Source: Bacteroidota bacterium (lineage in GTDB: Bacteria > Bacteroidota > Bacteroidia > B-17B0 > Aurantibacillaceae). Taken from it: DNA of 13,285 bases. The notes under the pieces were generated by a model. That model saw only the letters and a program-made list of their open reading frames with translations, was not told where the DNA came from and ran no database searches. This document shows, one piece after another, positions 6,530-13,285 of the stretch. The first letter of the stretch is position 1. Each line of letters starts with the position of its first letter. A program made the position numbers and the translations under genes. The stretch lies in contig SYEI01000167.1 of the NCBI GenBank assembly GCA_005800865.1, positions 1 through 13,285 of the forward strand, given 5' to 3'.

Positions 6530-8387
6530 ATTTCTCTTTTTATTATTTACTATTTGTGCCACTAATATAAGCGCACAAGTATTAAGAAGCTCTGCATTAG
6601 AAACATGCTTAGCGCCTTTCTATCATGGCGTTGCATCTGGTGATCCAATGCCTGATAAAGTTATTATTTGGACAAGAGTAACGCCTGATACAGTTTCGTC
6701 AGACCCAATTTTAGTGTCTTGGCAAATGGCAACAGATACTGGCATGACAAACATTGTTCAAGGCGGTAGTTTAATTACAAGTAATGTAGCTGACTATACT
6801 GTAAAGGTAGATGTTACCAACTTAAATGCCAACACATGGTATTATTATGAGTTTGAGTGTAATGGTAAAAAATCACCGAGAGGGAGAACAAGAACAACTC
6901 CACTTAACAATGGTGACAGTTTAAGATTTGCTATCGTATCATGTGCTAATTTAGAAGCAGGTTTTTTTAATGCCTATAAAGTTTTATTGAATAGAGCTGA
7001 TTTTGATGCCGTTATTTGTTTAGGGGATTACATTTATGAATATGAGTCGGGCGGCTATTCTCCTAATGCAACTGCTAATCGTCAGTGGTTACCAGCCAAC
7101 GAAATTTTATCATTAAGCGATTACAGACAACGCTATTCCACTTATCGTTTAGATGATGATTTGAGAAGATTGCATCAACAATTTCCATTTATCACAATAT
7201 GGGATGACCACGAATCGGCAAATGATGCCTGGATGAATGGTGCGGAAAATCATACACCTGCAAGTGAAGGTCCTTTTGCCATTAGAAAAGCAAATGCCAA
7301 ACAAGCCTATTTTGAATGGTTGCCAATTAGGCAACAAGCTGGTGCTACAGACCCTTATCAATTATTTAGAAAATTATCCTATGGTAATTTAGTAGATTTT
7401 ATTATGTTGGATACACGTCTACATGGCCGCGATTTACAAGCAGGAACTACTGGCGCTACTGTAACCTCAACTACTAGACAGTTATTAGGTACAGATCAAT
7501 TTACGTGGTTAGGAAACCGTTTAGACTCTTCGGCAGCTCAATGGAAAGTGTTAACTCAACAAATCATGATTGCGCCATTAAAAGTATTTGGCCAAGCAGT
7601 AAACGGTGACCAATGGGATGGTTATCCGGCTGAAAGAAATAGAGTGTTTAATCATATTTTATCTCACAATATAACCGATGTTGTAGCTATAACAGGAGAT
7701 ATTCATTCGTCCTGGGCTAACGACTTACCTACTGCTTCTTATAACGGAACTACAGGATCGGGTTCGGCTGGTGTTGAGTTTGTGGGGCCAAGTGTTACGT
7801 CTCCTGGTTTAAGTATACCTTTGGGAGCTGCCGCTATACAAGCCTCTAACTCTCATATCAAATATGCTGATCTTTCGCAACATGGTTTTATGATATTAGA
7901 TGTTAATGCCACAAGAACGCAATGTGATTGGTACTATACAAATACTATTGATAATTCATCAAATGCATATACACATGCAAAATCAATGTGTGTCAATCAT
8001 TTAGAACGATTTTTAAGAAACACAAACTCCGCAAGCATGCCACGAAATAGTGTGTATGGAATTATGCCTCCTATCTGTCCAAGAGTATTAAATATTTCAA
8101 CAAGTTTAATTAGCCAAAATAATGTTCGTATACTAAATGTATTCCCTAATCCTGCACAAAAAGAATTAGTGATTAGTTTTTTAGGACAACAAACAAAAAG
8201 TGGAAAAGTGACTATGTATAATACGGTGGGTCAAAATATGTTTGAGTTAAGTTTCAACGAAAACGATATTTATAACATCCAGTTGCAATTAGATGTCAGT
8301 CATTTAGCTCAAGGTTTATATAATGGTTCTATAGAAATAAATAATCAAACCCTATTTTTTAAATTTGTCAAAGAAGCGGGTAAATAA
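6504..8387 (+). CDS. phoD: PhoD-family alkaline phosphatase/phosphodiesterase with T9SS sorting domain
   Basis: This is a predicted secreted PhoD-type enzyme of 627 residues that releases phosphate from mono- and diesters; characterised relatives use Fe(III) with Ca(II). A signal peptide (1 to about 25, ending NISAQ) precedes the PhoD N-terminal domain, with the family signature HGVASGDPMPDKVIIWTRV. The catalytic region shows SCANLEAGFFNAYK (Cys147, matching the iron-ligand cysteine position of PhoD), GDYIYEY (Asp175, Tyr178), WDDHESANDAW (Asp234, Asp235, His236, Asn240), LDTRLHGRD and TGDIHSSW (Asp399, His401). Unlike the classical Tat-exported PhoD, there is no twin-arginine motif, and a T9SS sorting domain is added (about 543-627; VFPNPAQ, LAQGLYNGSI, ending FKFVKEAGK). 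The start overlaps the glycine-rich gene by 26 bases. The signal peptide directly after this ATG supports the start chosen. Confidence 0.93.
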   Translation: MITKLLNSKFLFLLFTICATNISAQVLRSSALETCLAPFYHGVASGDPMPDKVIIWTRVTPDTVSSDPILVSWQMATDTGMTNIVQGGSLITSNVADYTVKVDVTNLNANTWYYYEFECNGKKSPRGRTRTTPLNNGDSLRFAIVSCANLEAGFFNAYKVLLNRADFDAVICLGDYIYEYESGGYSPNATANRQWLPANEILSLSDYRQRYSTYRLDDDLRRLHQQFPFITIWDDHESANDAWMNGAENHTPASEGPFAIRKANAKQAYFEWLPIRQQAGATDPYQLFRKLSYGNLVDFIMLDTRLHGRDLQAGTTGATVTSTTRQLLGTDQFTWLGNRLDSSAAQWKVLTQQIMIAPLKVFGQAVNGDQWDGYPAERNRVFNHILSHNITDVVAITGDIHSSWANDLPTASYNGTTGSGSAGVEFVGPSVTSPGLSIPLGAAAIQASNSHIKYADLSQHGFMILDVNATRTQCDWYYTNTIDNSSNAYTHAKSMCVNHLERFLRNTNSASMPRNSVYGIMPPICPRVLNISTSLISQNNVRILNVFPNPAQKELVISFLGQQTKSGKVTMYNTVGQNMFELSFNENDIYNIQLQLDVSHLAQGLYNGSIEINNQTLFFKFVKEAGK

Positions 8388-10309
8388 TGTTTTACAAATT
8401 TATGGGTAACCCTATAAAAGTAGGCGTTCTGTTTATTGTTGTTATTATTGGTTGTTCTTTTTTCAGTTCAAACGATTCCGCATTTTCTTCAACTGAAAAT
8501 TATAATTACGTCAATCGTCATACGAATCAGTTAATTTCAATTTTAGATAAAAGTGTCCTGTTAGCAGATTCTATCTTTATAGAAAAAAGATTAAGTCAGT
8601 TAAGAGCCAATTATTTCATTGCTAGAAGTTATTATAAACACATCGAATGCTTTTTAGAATACAGCTCTCCCTTTGATGTCAAATACTTTATTAACGGTCC
8701 TTTAGTAAAAAAATCCGATTTAGAAATTGGTACACGCATTGTTGATCCGCATGGATTCCAGGTTATTGAAGAACAATTATTTGGTGTTGATTCTATTGAT
8801 GTTCCTTTATTAGTATCAGAACTAACCTTGTTAAGAGAAAGTTTTAAGGGTTTCAAAAATAAATTAAAAAATATAAACATCAATGACTCTCAAATAATTG
8901 AGATGATGCAATTTGAAATGATAAGAATAAGTAGCTTAACCTTAAGTGGCTACGACGCCTCATTTACAAAAACAAATAGCCTTGAGTGTATCAGTGTTTT
9001 TGAGGGATGCAGAGCATTATTAGATGGTATCAAAAAGAATAATTTGAAATCTTATCCTACGGAAAATCACCTGAAATTAATTGCACAATTAAGATTAGCT
9101 GAAAATTATTGTTCCATCAATAAAAACTATGATTCCTTTAATCGTTTGTTTTTTATCACACAACACATCAAACCTATTTACAAACAATTGGTGAAAATGC
9201 ATCAAGCAACTATTTTTCCTTATACTCAAGTAGATTATGCCATTAATTTGAATAACGAGAAAGTGTTTGAAAAAGAGTCTTATAACATCAATTACTTTTC
9301 AATTCACACGGTTGATACTTTTGGTTTGGCCTCACAAGCAAAATTAGGTGAATTACTGTTTTTTGATCCTGTGCTGTCGGGTAATAATAAACGAGCCTGT
9401 GCTTCTTGTCACAATCCTGAAAAAGCTTTTACTGATGGTTTTGAAAAAGGAGTGTCTTACGAAAAAAGTGTATTAGATCGTAACACCCCTTCTTTACTAA
9501 ATACAATTTTTCAAAAGAATTTTTTTTATGATGGAAGAGCTCGACAATTAGAACAGCAAGCTAACGATGTGCTTCACAATCAAAAGGAAATGAATTCGAC
9601 TATTGAAGACATGATTAGCAAATTAAACCAAAGTCAAGAGTATCAACAATTATTTAAACGGTCTTTTAAAGGAACTCCCGACACCGTCATAAATTATTAT
9701 GGCATGTTAAAGGCAATTGCAGAGTATGAAAAAACACTCATATCTATGAATAGTCGATTTGATAAATATATTAAAGGTGATTACAAGCAATTAACTAAAC
9801 AAGAAATTAATGGATATAATCTCTTTTCAGGAAAAGCATTATGCGGTAGTTGTCATTTTTTTCCATTGTTTAATGGACTAGTGCCTCCTATTTATAATGA
9901 TACTGAATATGAAGTTATTGGCGTGCCTGAAAAAATGAATAGTAAAGAAATTGATAAGGACCAAGGAAGAATCGTTGTGTCAAGAGTAAATATACATCAA
10001 TATGCTTTCAAAACACCAACCGTAAGAAATAGTGCATTAACTGGTCCATATATGCACAACGGTGTATATAAAACACTCGACGATGTTATTGATTTTTATA
10101 ATAAAGGGGGTGGACAAGGACTGGGAATTAATATTCCACATCAAACATTACCTTTTGATTCGTTGCAATTAACTAAACAAGAAATAAGTAACATCAAATC
10201 ATTTATGTTGTCGTTGACAGATACAACAGGTCTTAACAAAAGACCAAAAAAACTACCATTGTTTAAAGATGAAACATTAAATCATCGAATTGTTGGTGGT
10301 GAATATTAA
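8387..10309 (+). CDS. Di-haem cytochrome c peroxidase (MauG/CcpA family) lipoprotein with helical N-terminal domain
   Basis: This 640-residue protein is predicted to be a membrane-anchored periplasmic or surface di-haem peroxidase. The ATG shares one base with the stop codon of the PhoD gene (TAATG). A lipobox, VIIGC, predicts lipidation at Cys23. Residues about 40-290 form a predicted helical domain not found in standard bacterial di-haem peroxidases, which are about 320-350 residues long; it contains HIECFLEY (85-92) and GFQVIEEQLF (123-132). The catalytic part follows (about 310-620): GELLFFDPVLSG, first haem site CASCH (338-342) with NPEKAFTDG, NTPSLLN, YDGRA, second haem site CGSCH (486-490), then KTPTVRNSALTGPYMHNG (Met556, His557) and DVIDFYNKGGG. 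These blocks are diagnostic of the family. Relatives reduce H2O2 or oxidise protein-bound substrates; which applies here is unknown. Its coupling to two phosphatases is unexplained. Confidence 0.92.
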   Translation: MFYKFMGNPIKVGVLFIVVIIGCSFFSSNDSAFSSTENYNYVNRHTNQLISILDKSVLLADSIFIEKRLSQLRANYFIARSYYKHIECFLEYSSPFDVKYFINGPLVKKSDLEIGTRIVDPHGFQVIEEQLFGVDSIDVPLLVSELTLLRESFKGFKNKLKNININDSQIIEMMQFEMIRISSLTLSGYDASFTKTNSLECISVFEGCRALLDGIKKNNLKSYPTENHLKLIAQLRLAENYCSINKNYDSFNRLFFITQHIKPIYKQLVKMHQATIFPYTQVDYAINLNNEKVFEKESYNINYFSIHTVDTFGLASQAKLGELLFFDPVLSGNNKRACASCHNPEKAFTDGFEKGVSYEKSVLDRNTPSLLNTIFQKNFFYDGRARQLEQQANDVLHNQKEMNSTIEDMISKLNQSQEYQQLFKRSFKGTPDTVINYYGMLKAIAEYEKTLISMNSRFDKYIKGDYKQLTKQEINGYNLFSGKALCGSCHFFPLFNGLVPPIYNDTEYEVIGVPEKMNSKEIDKDQGRIVVSRVNIHQYAFKTPTVRNSALTGPYMHNGVYKTLDDVIDFYNKGGGQGLGINIPHQTLPFDSLQLTKQEISNIKSFMLSLTDTTGLNKRPKKLPLFKDETLNHRIVGGEY

Positions 10310-10339
10310 TTAATCGATGAGTTTATGTGTTTAATCTAA

Positions 10340-10360
10340 TAACATTTAAACTAACATTAA
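10340..10360 (+). promoter_or_regulatory. Candidate direct repeat upstream of the pstS-like gene
   Basis: TAACATT occurs at 10340-10346 and again at 10352-10358, a 12-base spacing close to one helical turn. The arrangement recalls the direct-repeat layout of PhoB boxes, but the bases do not match the E. coli Pho box and the surroundings are AT-rich. TAACATTAA also appears in reverse at 3097-3105 before the phosphatase operon, and inside a coding region near 6314, so chance is plausible. Confidence 0.2.
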
Positions 10361-10420
10361 TTTCATATCTACATAAGATTAGTAATTGACATTTGCACAA
10401 ATATTTTTAAAGCAAATACT

Positions 10421-11338
10421 ATGAAATACATTTATCTATTACTTATAACATCTTTTGTTTTTTCTAGTTGTAAACAAGAACAGAAATCACAGGACCCCGA
10501 ATTACAAGAAATTGTAAAACGAAATACGATTGTCATCAAGGGTTCTGACACAGAGCTACCGATGGTAAAAGATCTATCGAAAGCGTTTTCGAGAGAACGA
10601 AATGACATTATGATTGATATATCAGGTGGCGGAAGTAGTATTGGAATTGAAGCACTAATTAATAACGAAACCGATATTGCAAATTCGTCGAGAGAAATGA
10701 AGCCATCAGAAATTGAGCGTGCTAAAAAAAATGGAGTAAATCCAATTCCAATTATGTTTTCAGTTGACGCCTTGGCTATTATCACTCATTCGGAATTAGG
10801 AGTTGACAGTTTATCAACGGAGCAACTCACACAAATTTTTTCGGGAGAAATTAAAAATTGGAAAGAATTAGGCGGTCCTGATTTATCAATTGTGGTTTAT
10901 GGAAGAGATAGTACTTCTGGAACCTACTCTTATTTGAAAGATAAATTTATTAGAGCTCCATATTCTGCCAAAATGAATCATCTTCATGGAAATGCAGATG
11001 TTGTAAAAGCCGTACAAAACAATAAAGCGGGAATTGGTTATGCAGGAGTTGGTTTTTTAATGGATGAAAATGGAAAACCAAATGGCAGTATTTGGGCTAT
11101 GCCTATTTATATTAAAGGTTCTAGCGCTTATTCTCCTTATGAAGTTGCTGCCGTAAAAAAAGGAGATTATGTTTTAACACGACCATTATATCAATATATT
11201 AATGGAAAGCCTAGTCAACAAATTTATGACTTTATTATGTCGGAGTTAACACTAAGAGGCCAAGATGTTATTAAAATGCATGGCTATTTTCCTATAAATG
11301 ATTATCAGGCCGAAATAAATAAATTAAACGGATTGTAA
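10421..11338 (+). CDS. pstS: PstS-like phosphate-binding lipoprotein
   Basis: This is a predicted periplasmic phosphate-capture protein of 305 residues, the usual size for PstS. A short lipoprotein signal (SFVFSSC) gives a predicted lipidated Cys17. The binding-protein fold is recognisable from KGSDTELPMVKDLSKAF (41-56), SGGGSSIGIEALINNETDIANSSREM (the GGGSS and SSREM blocks) and GRDSTSGTYSYLKDKF (161-176), where Arg162, Asp163, Ser166, Gly167 and Thr168 fit the phosphate-contact loop. IGYAGVGFL and HGYFPI are further family features. It follows the phosphatase/peroxidase cassette after a 111-base spacer with no obvious terminator, so read-through is possible. No pstCAB or phoU gene follows; the next gene encodes a T9SS cargo. 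It could therefore serve a transporter encoded elsewhere or act as a stand-alone phosphate binder or sensor. Confidence 0.9.
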   Translation: MKYIYLLLITSFVFSSCKQEQKSQDPELQEIVKRNTIVIKGSDTELPMVKDLSKAFSRERNDIMIDISGGGSSIGIEALINNETDIANSSREMKPSEIERAKKNGVNPIPIMFSVDALAIITHSELGVDSLSTEQLTQIFSGEIKNWKELGGPDLSIVVYGRDSTSGTYSYLKDKFIRAPYSAKMNHLHGNADVVKAVQNNKAGIGYAGVGFLMDENGKPNGSIWAMPIYIKGSSAYSPYEVAAVKKGDYVLTRPLYQYINGKPSQQIYDFIMSELTLRGQDVIKMHGYFPINDYQAEINKLNGL

Positions 11339-11452
11339 TGCGAGCAAATAGTTTTTCTTCTAAAGATTAATCAATTCTATTTCTGAACAAATATTAAACA
11401 TATCCTAAGTATAAGATAATGTGTTGGACACGATAACTTTTCAACTAGTCGA

Positions 11453-11460
11453 TACTTTTG
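11453..11460 (+). promoter_or_regulatory. Bacteroidota-type -7 promoter element (TACTTTTG)
   Basis: TACTTTTG matches TAnnTTTG exactly and ends 26 bases before the ATG at 11486, implying a leader of about 20 bases. A TTG at 11424-11426 is a weak -33 candidate; its 26-base spacing is longer than usual. The element and following bases (TTTGAAATAGA, 11457-11467) are identical to those before the sensor kinase gene. Confidence 0.5.
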
Positions 11461-11485
11461 AAATAGATTATCCAAATCTCCTTAC

Positions 11486-13150
11486 ATGAAAAAAGTATTT
11501 CTGTTATTTAGTTTAATAGTAAATCAATTACAAGCTCAAACCAATTTAAGCGCAGGTGATATTGCTGTCATTGGTTTTAAAACAAATACAAATACAGATG
11601 GGGGGAACGATGCAATCAAATTAGTTAATCTGATTGATTTACAATGCAACACAACTTTTATTATTACTGATAATAATTGGAGAAACAGTTCTCCAATTGG
11701 GTGGGCATGTGATGATGACGAATTTGGTTTATTAATTACATGCAACACAACCATTTCTGCCGGTAGCATATTTTATATTGATGTAAGTGCGGCAGGAGGT
11801 ACAGCAGTCTGTTCGGGAGGCACAATAACCAAAACCGCTATAGGAAATCCATGGGGAACAGACTATGGTTTAAGTAGTGGTGGAGATAATATTTACATTT
11901 TACAAGGAACAAGAGTAGCGTCGGTTTTTATTTTTGCAATTAAAAATGGAGTGTTTGCAAACAACACTTGCAGCAATAAAGATCAAGCTGGAATTCCTGC
12001 TGGATTAACATTAGGAACAAATGCAATAGAAATGGGCTCAAGTCAAAACCAATGGCATTTCAATTGTGCTTCAAATAATGGAACACGATCAACTATAAGA
12101 ACAGCTATTTGTAATGCTGCAAATTGGACAACAACTGGTGGACAAAGTTGGAATACAACCTCTGGTGTATTTACTATAACCGACGGAAATTTTCCATCTG
12201 GTGTTTTGGCTGTTTCTGGAGCAGGTTGCGGTTGTTTGTCAGGTTGCAATTTAGCATATTCAGGTAGTACAAATTGCACAGGAGTAACAGGAGATTGTTC
12301 AGCTGGCTATCAAGCCATGAGTAGAACTATTACTGTTCCTGTTGGTTGTACGTATTCTGTTACTGCCGAAATGAAAAACAGAGGTAACGGTTGTTCATCA
12401 TCTGGTGCGGATGGCAACTGTCAAACCTGTGATGTTGTTAAAGTAGATGTCTTAAGTGGATCCAAATCCTTTCAACAAGGCGCAAGCAATTCGTCATTGC
12501 TTGATAGCTACTCATCAATTGGTCCAAGTACAATAGTTGTGTCTGGGCGTGCAAATAGAGCTGACGAGATTATAACGTATAGTATTAAAGCTACACCGTG
12601 CAATTGTTTAACACAACTTTTGCCAATGGAATTACTTGGTTTTAAAGCGAGTGTTGAGGAATCGAGCGTCGTACTAAATTGGGCTACTGCATCAGAAACT
12701 AATACAAGTTATTTTATCATTGAACGATCTCAAGATGCGGTGTCTTGGGAAACCATATCTCAAATTGAAGGAGCTGGTAATTCGCAAAATTTAAAAACAT
12801 ATTCTATTTATGACTCATCTCCCCTTGAAAACATTTCGTATTACAGATTAAAACAAGTGGATGATGATGGTAGTTACACCTATTCAAAAATTGAATCCGT
12901 TTCATTTAATAAAAACGAAACATTTATAATATATCCTAACCCAAACGAAAACGGAATATTAAAAATCAATGCTATTAATTCTAGTCAATCACAAATAAAA
13001 TTAATTGATGCCCTTGGTAGAATCATCTATGAAAGTTCTTTAAATAGTTCTTATGCAGAATTAGATTTAACAGCATTTGAAAAAGGTGTTTATATTCTTT
13101 TTATAACAAGCGAAGGCACCAATTTTACTAGAAAGATAATATATAACTAG
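11486..13150 (+). CDS. Multidomain cysteine-rich secreted protein with T9SS sorting domain
   Basis: This 554-residue exported protein has no recognised catalytic site. A signal peptide (1 to about 18, ending LQAQ) is followed by a domain (about 22-235) beginning SAGDIAVIGFKTNTNTDGGND and containing FIITDNNW and IPAGLTLGTNAIEMG. It resembles a beta-rich module seen at the front of Bacteroidota surface proteins, loosely like lamin-tail domains. A second segment (about 245-380) carries about 11 cysteines (CGCLSGC, CQTCDVV, CNC) around TVPVGCTYSVTAEM and SGRANRADEIITYSI, and looks like a disulphide-bonded beta-sandwich. A fibronectin-III-like module (about 383-475; VVLNWATASETNTSYFIIERS, YYRLKQVDDDG) then leads to the sorting domain (about 480-554; IYPNPNENG, FEKGVYILFIT, ending RKIIYN). 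It has its own promoter-like element. A surface-binding or adhesive role is a guess from architecture only. Confidence 0.87.
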   Translation: MKKVFLLFSLIVNQLQAQTNLSAGDIAVIGFKTNTNTDGGNDAIKLVNLIDLQCNTTFIITDNNWRNSSPIGWACDDDEFGLLITCNTTISAGSIFYIDVSAAGGTAVCSGGTITKTAIGNPWGTDYGLSSGGDNIYILQGTRVASVFIFAIKNGVFANNTCSNKDQAGIPAGLTLGTNAIEMGSSQNQWHFNCASNNGTRSTIRTAICNAANWTTTGGQSWNTTSGVFTITDGNFPSGVLAVSGAGCGCLSGCNLAYSGSTNCTGVTGDCSAGYQAMSRTITVPVGCTYSVTAEMKNRGNGCSSSGADGNCQTCDVVKVDVLSGSKSFQQGASNSSLLDSYSSIGPSTIVVSGRANRADEIITYSIKATPCNCLTQLLPMELLGFKASVEESSVVLNWATASETNTSYFIIERSQDAVSWETISQIEGAGNSQNLKTYSIYDSSPLENISYYRLKQVDDDGSYTYSKIESVSFNKNETFIIYPNPNENGILKINAINSSQSQIKLIDALGRIIYESSLNSSYAELDLTAFEKGVYILFITSEGTNFTRKIIYN

Positions 13151-13154
13151 TTTT

Positions 13155-13285
13155 ATGAATAGAATGGTTATACCTATAGGTGTAGATATAAATACCGTTA
13201 AAACTATTTTTGGTAGCAAAGATGAAATATTATTTAATCGATTATTAAGCTCTGATTTCTATAAAAAATTTGACGATGAATTAAG
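13155..13285 (+). CDS. Hypothetical protein, N-terminal fragment (runs off right edge)
   Basis: An ATG four bases after the upstream stop codon opens a frame that stays open for 43 codons to the edge. It starts MNRMVIPIGVDINTVKTIFG and continues with SKDEILFNRLLSSDFYKKF. There is no signal peptide, so a cytoplasmic protein is likely. The pattern 'GVDhxxhxxhhGSKDEhL' faintly recalls small uncharacterised bacterial proteins that start with a similar 'YAVDLxxLxxxxGSKDE' segment, but I cannot name a family with confidence. An alternative start is the Met at codon 4 (13164). No Shine-Dalgarno sequence is seen, in line with the rest of the window. Confidence 0.6.
   Translation, partial: MNRMVIPIGVDINTVKTIFGSKDEILFNRLLSSDFYKKFDDEL

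Noticed and set aside
10386..10409. TTGACA followed by TATTTTTA before the pstS-like gene as a promoter
   Set aside because: TTGACA is a sigma-70 -35 word not typical for Bacteroidota, and the spacing to TATTTTTA is too short for either promoter type.
10432..10785. 117-codon minus-strand frame opposite the pstS-like gene
   Set aside because: It lies wholly inside a well-supported plus-strand gene with conserved PstS motifs and has no signal or domain of its own.
13172..13181. 10-base palindrome ACCTATAGGT
   Set aside because: It lies inside the start of the right-edge coding frame (codons for Ile-Pro-Ile-Gly) and has no flanking T-run; it is likely coincidental.

Overview
The window looks like a chromosomal stretch from a member of the Bacteroidota. 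The base composition is AT-rich. Spaces between genes are short (at most about 150 bases) and mostly lack Shine-Dalgarno sequences. Two upstream regions carry the Bacteroidota-type -7 element TAnnTTTG. At least four encoded proteins combine an N-terminal signal peptide with a C-terminal type IX secretion (T9SS) sorting domain of the 'YPNP...GIYxxK' kind. I cannot fix the class or genus from the sequence alone. No rRNA, tRNA, CRISPR array, insertion sequence or integrase was seen, and no gene-free stretch exceeds 300 bases.

Layout: (1) 1-225, minus strand: the 5' end of a gene for an exported protein that runs off the left edge. (2) 359-3019, plus strand: a two-gene signalling operon. A TPR-containing, membrane-anchored HisKA_3 sensor kinase is followed with no gap by a NarL/LuxR-type response regulator. 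(3) 3160-10309, plus strand: four genes joined by overlaps of 11, 26 and 1 bases. They encode a purple-acid-phosphatase-like metallophosphoesterase with a T9SS tail, a glycine-rich repeat protein with a T9SS tail, a PhoD-type phosphodiesterase/alkaline phosphatase with a T9SS tail, and a lipoprotein di-haem cytochrome c peroxidase (MauG/CcpA family) with an extra helical N-terminal domain. (4) 10421-11338: a PstS-like phosphate-binding lipoprotein without pstCAB genes next to it. (5) 11486-13150: a multidomain, cysteine-rich T9SS cargo protein. (6) 13155 to the right edge: the start of a small unrecognised gene.

The theme of regions 3-4 appears to be phosphorus scavenging at or outside the cell surface. 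Two unrelated metal-dependent phosphatases would be exported through the T9SS, with a glycine-rich companion of possible structural role and a PstS-like protein to capture released phosphate. The di-haem peroxidase is translationally coupled to the phosphatases, which is unexpected. The two-component system lies immediately upstream and is a candidate regulator, but nothing in the sequence proves this link. The four-gene overlapping cassette and the repeat architecture of its glycine-rich member are the most distinctive parts of the window.
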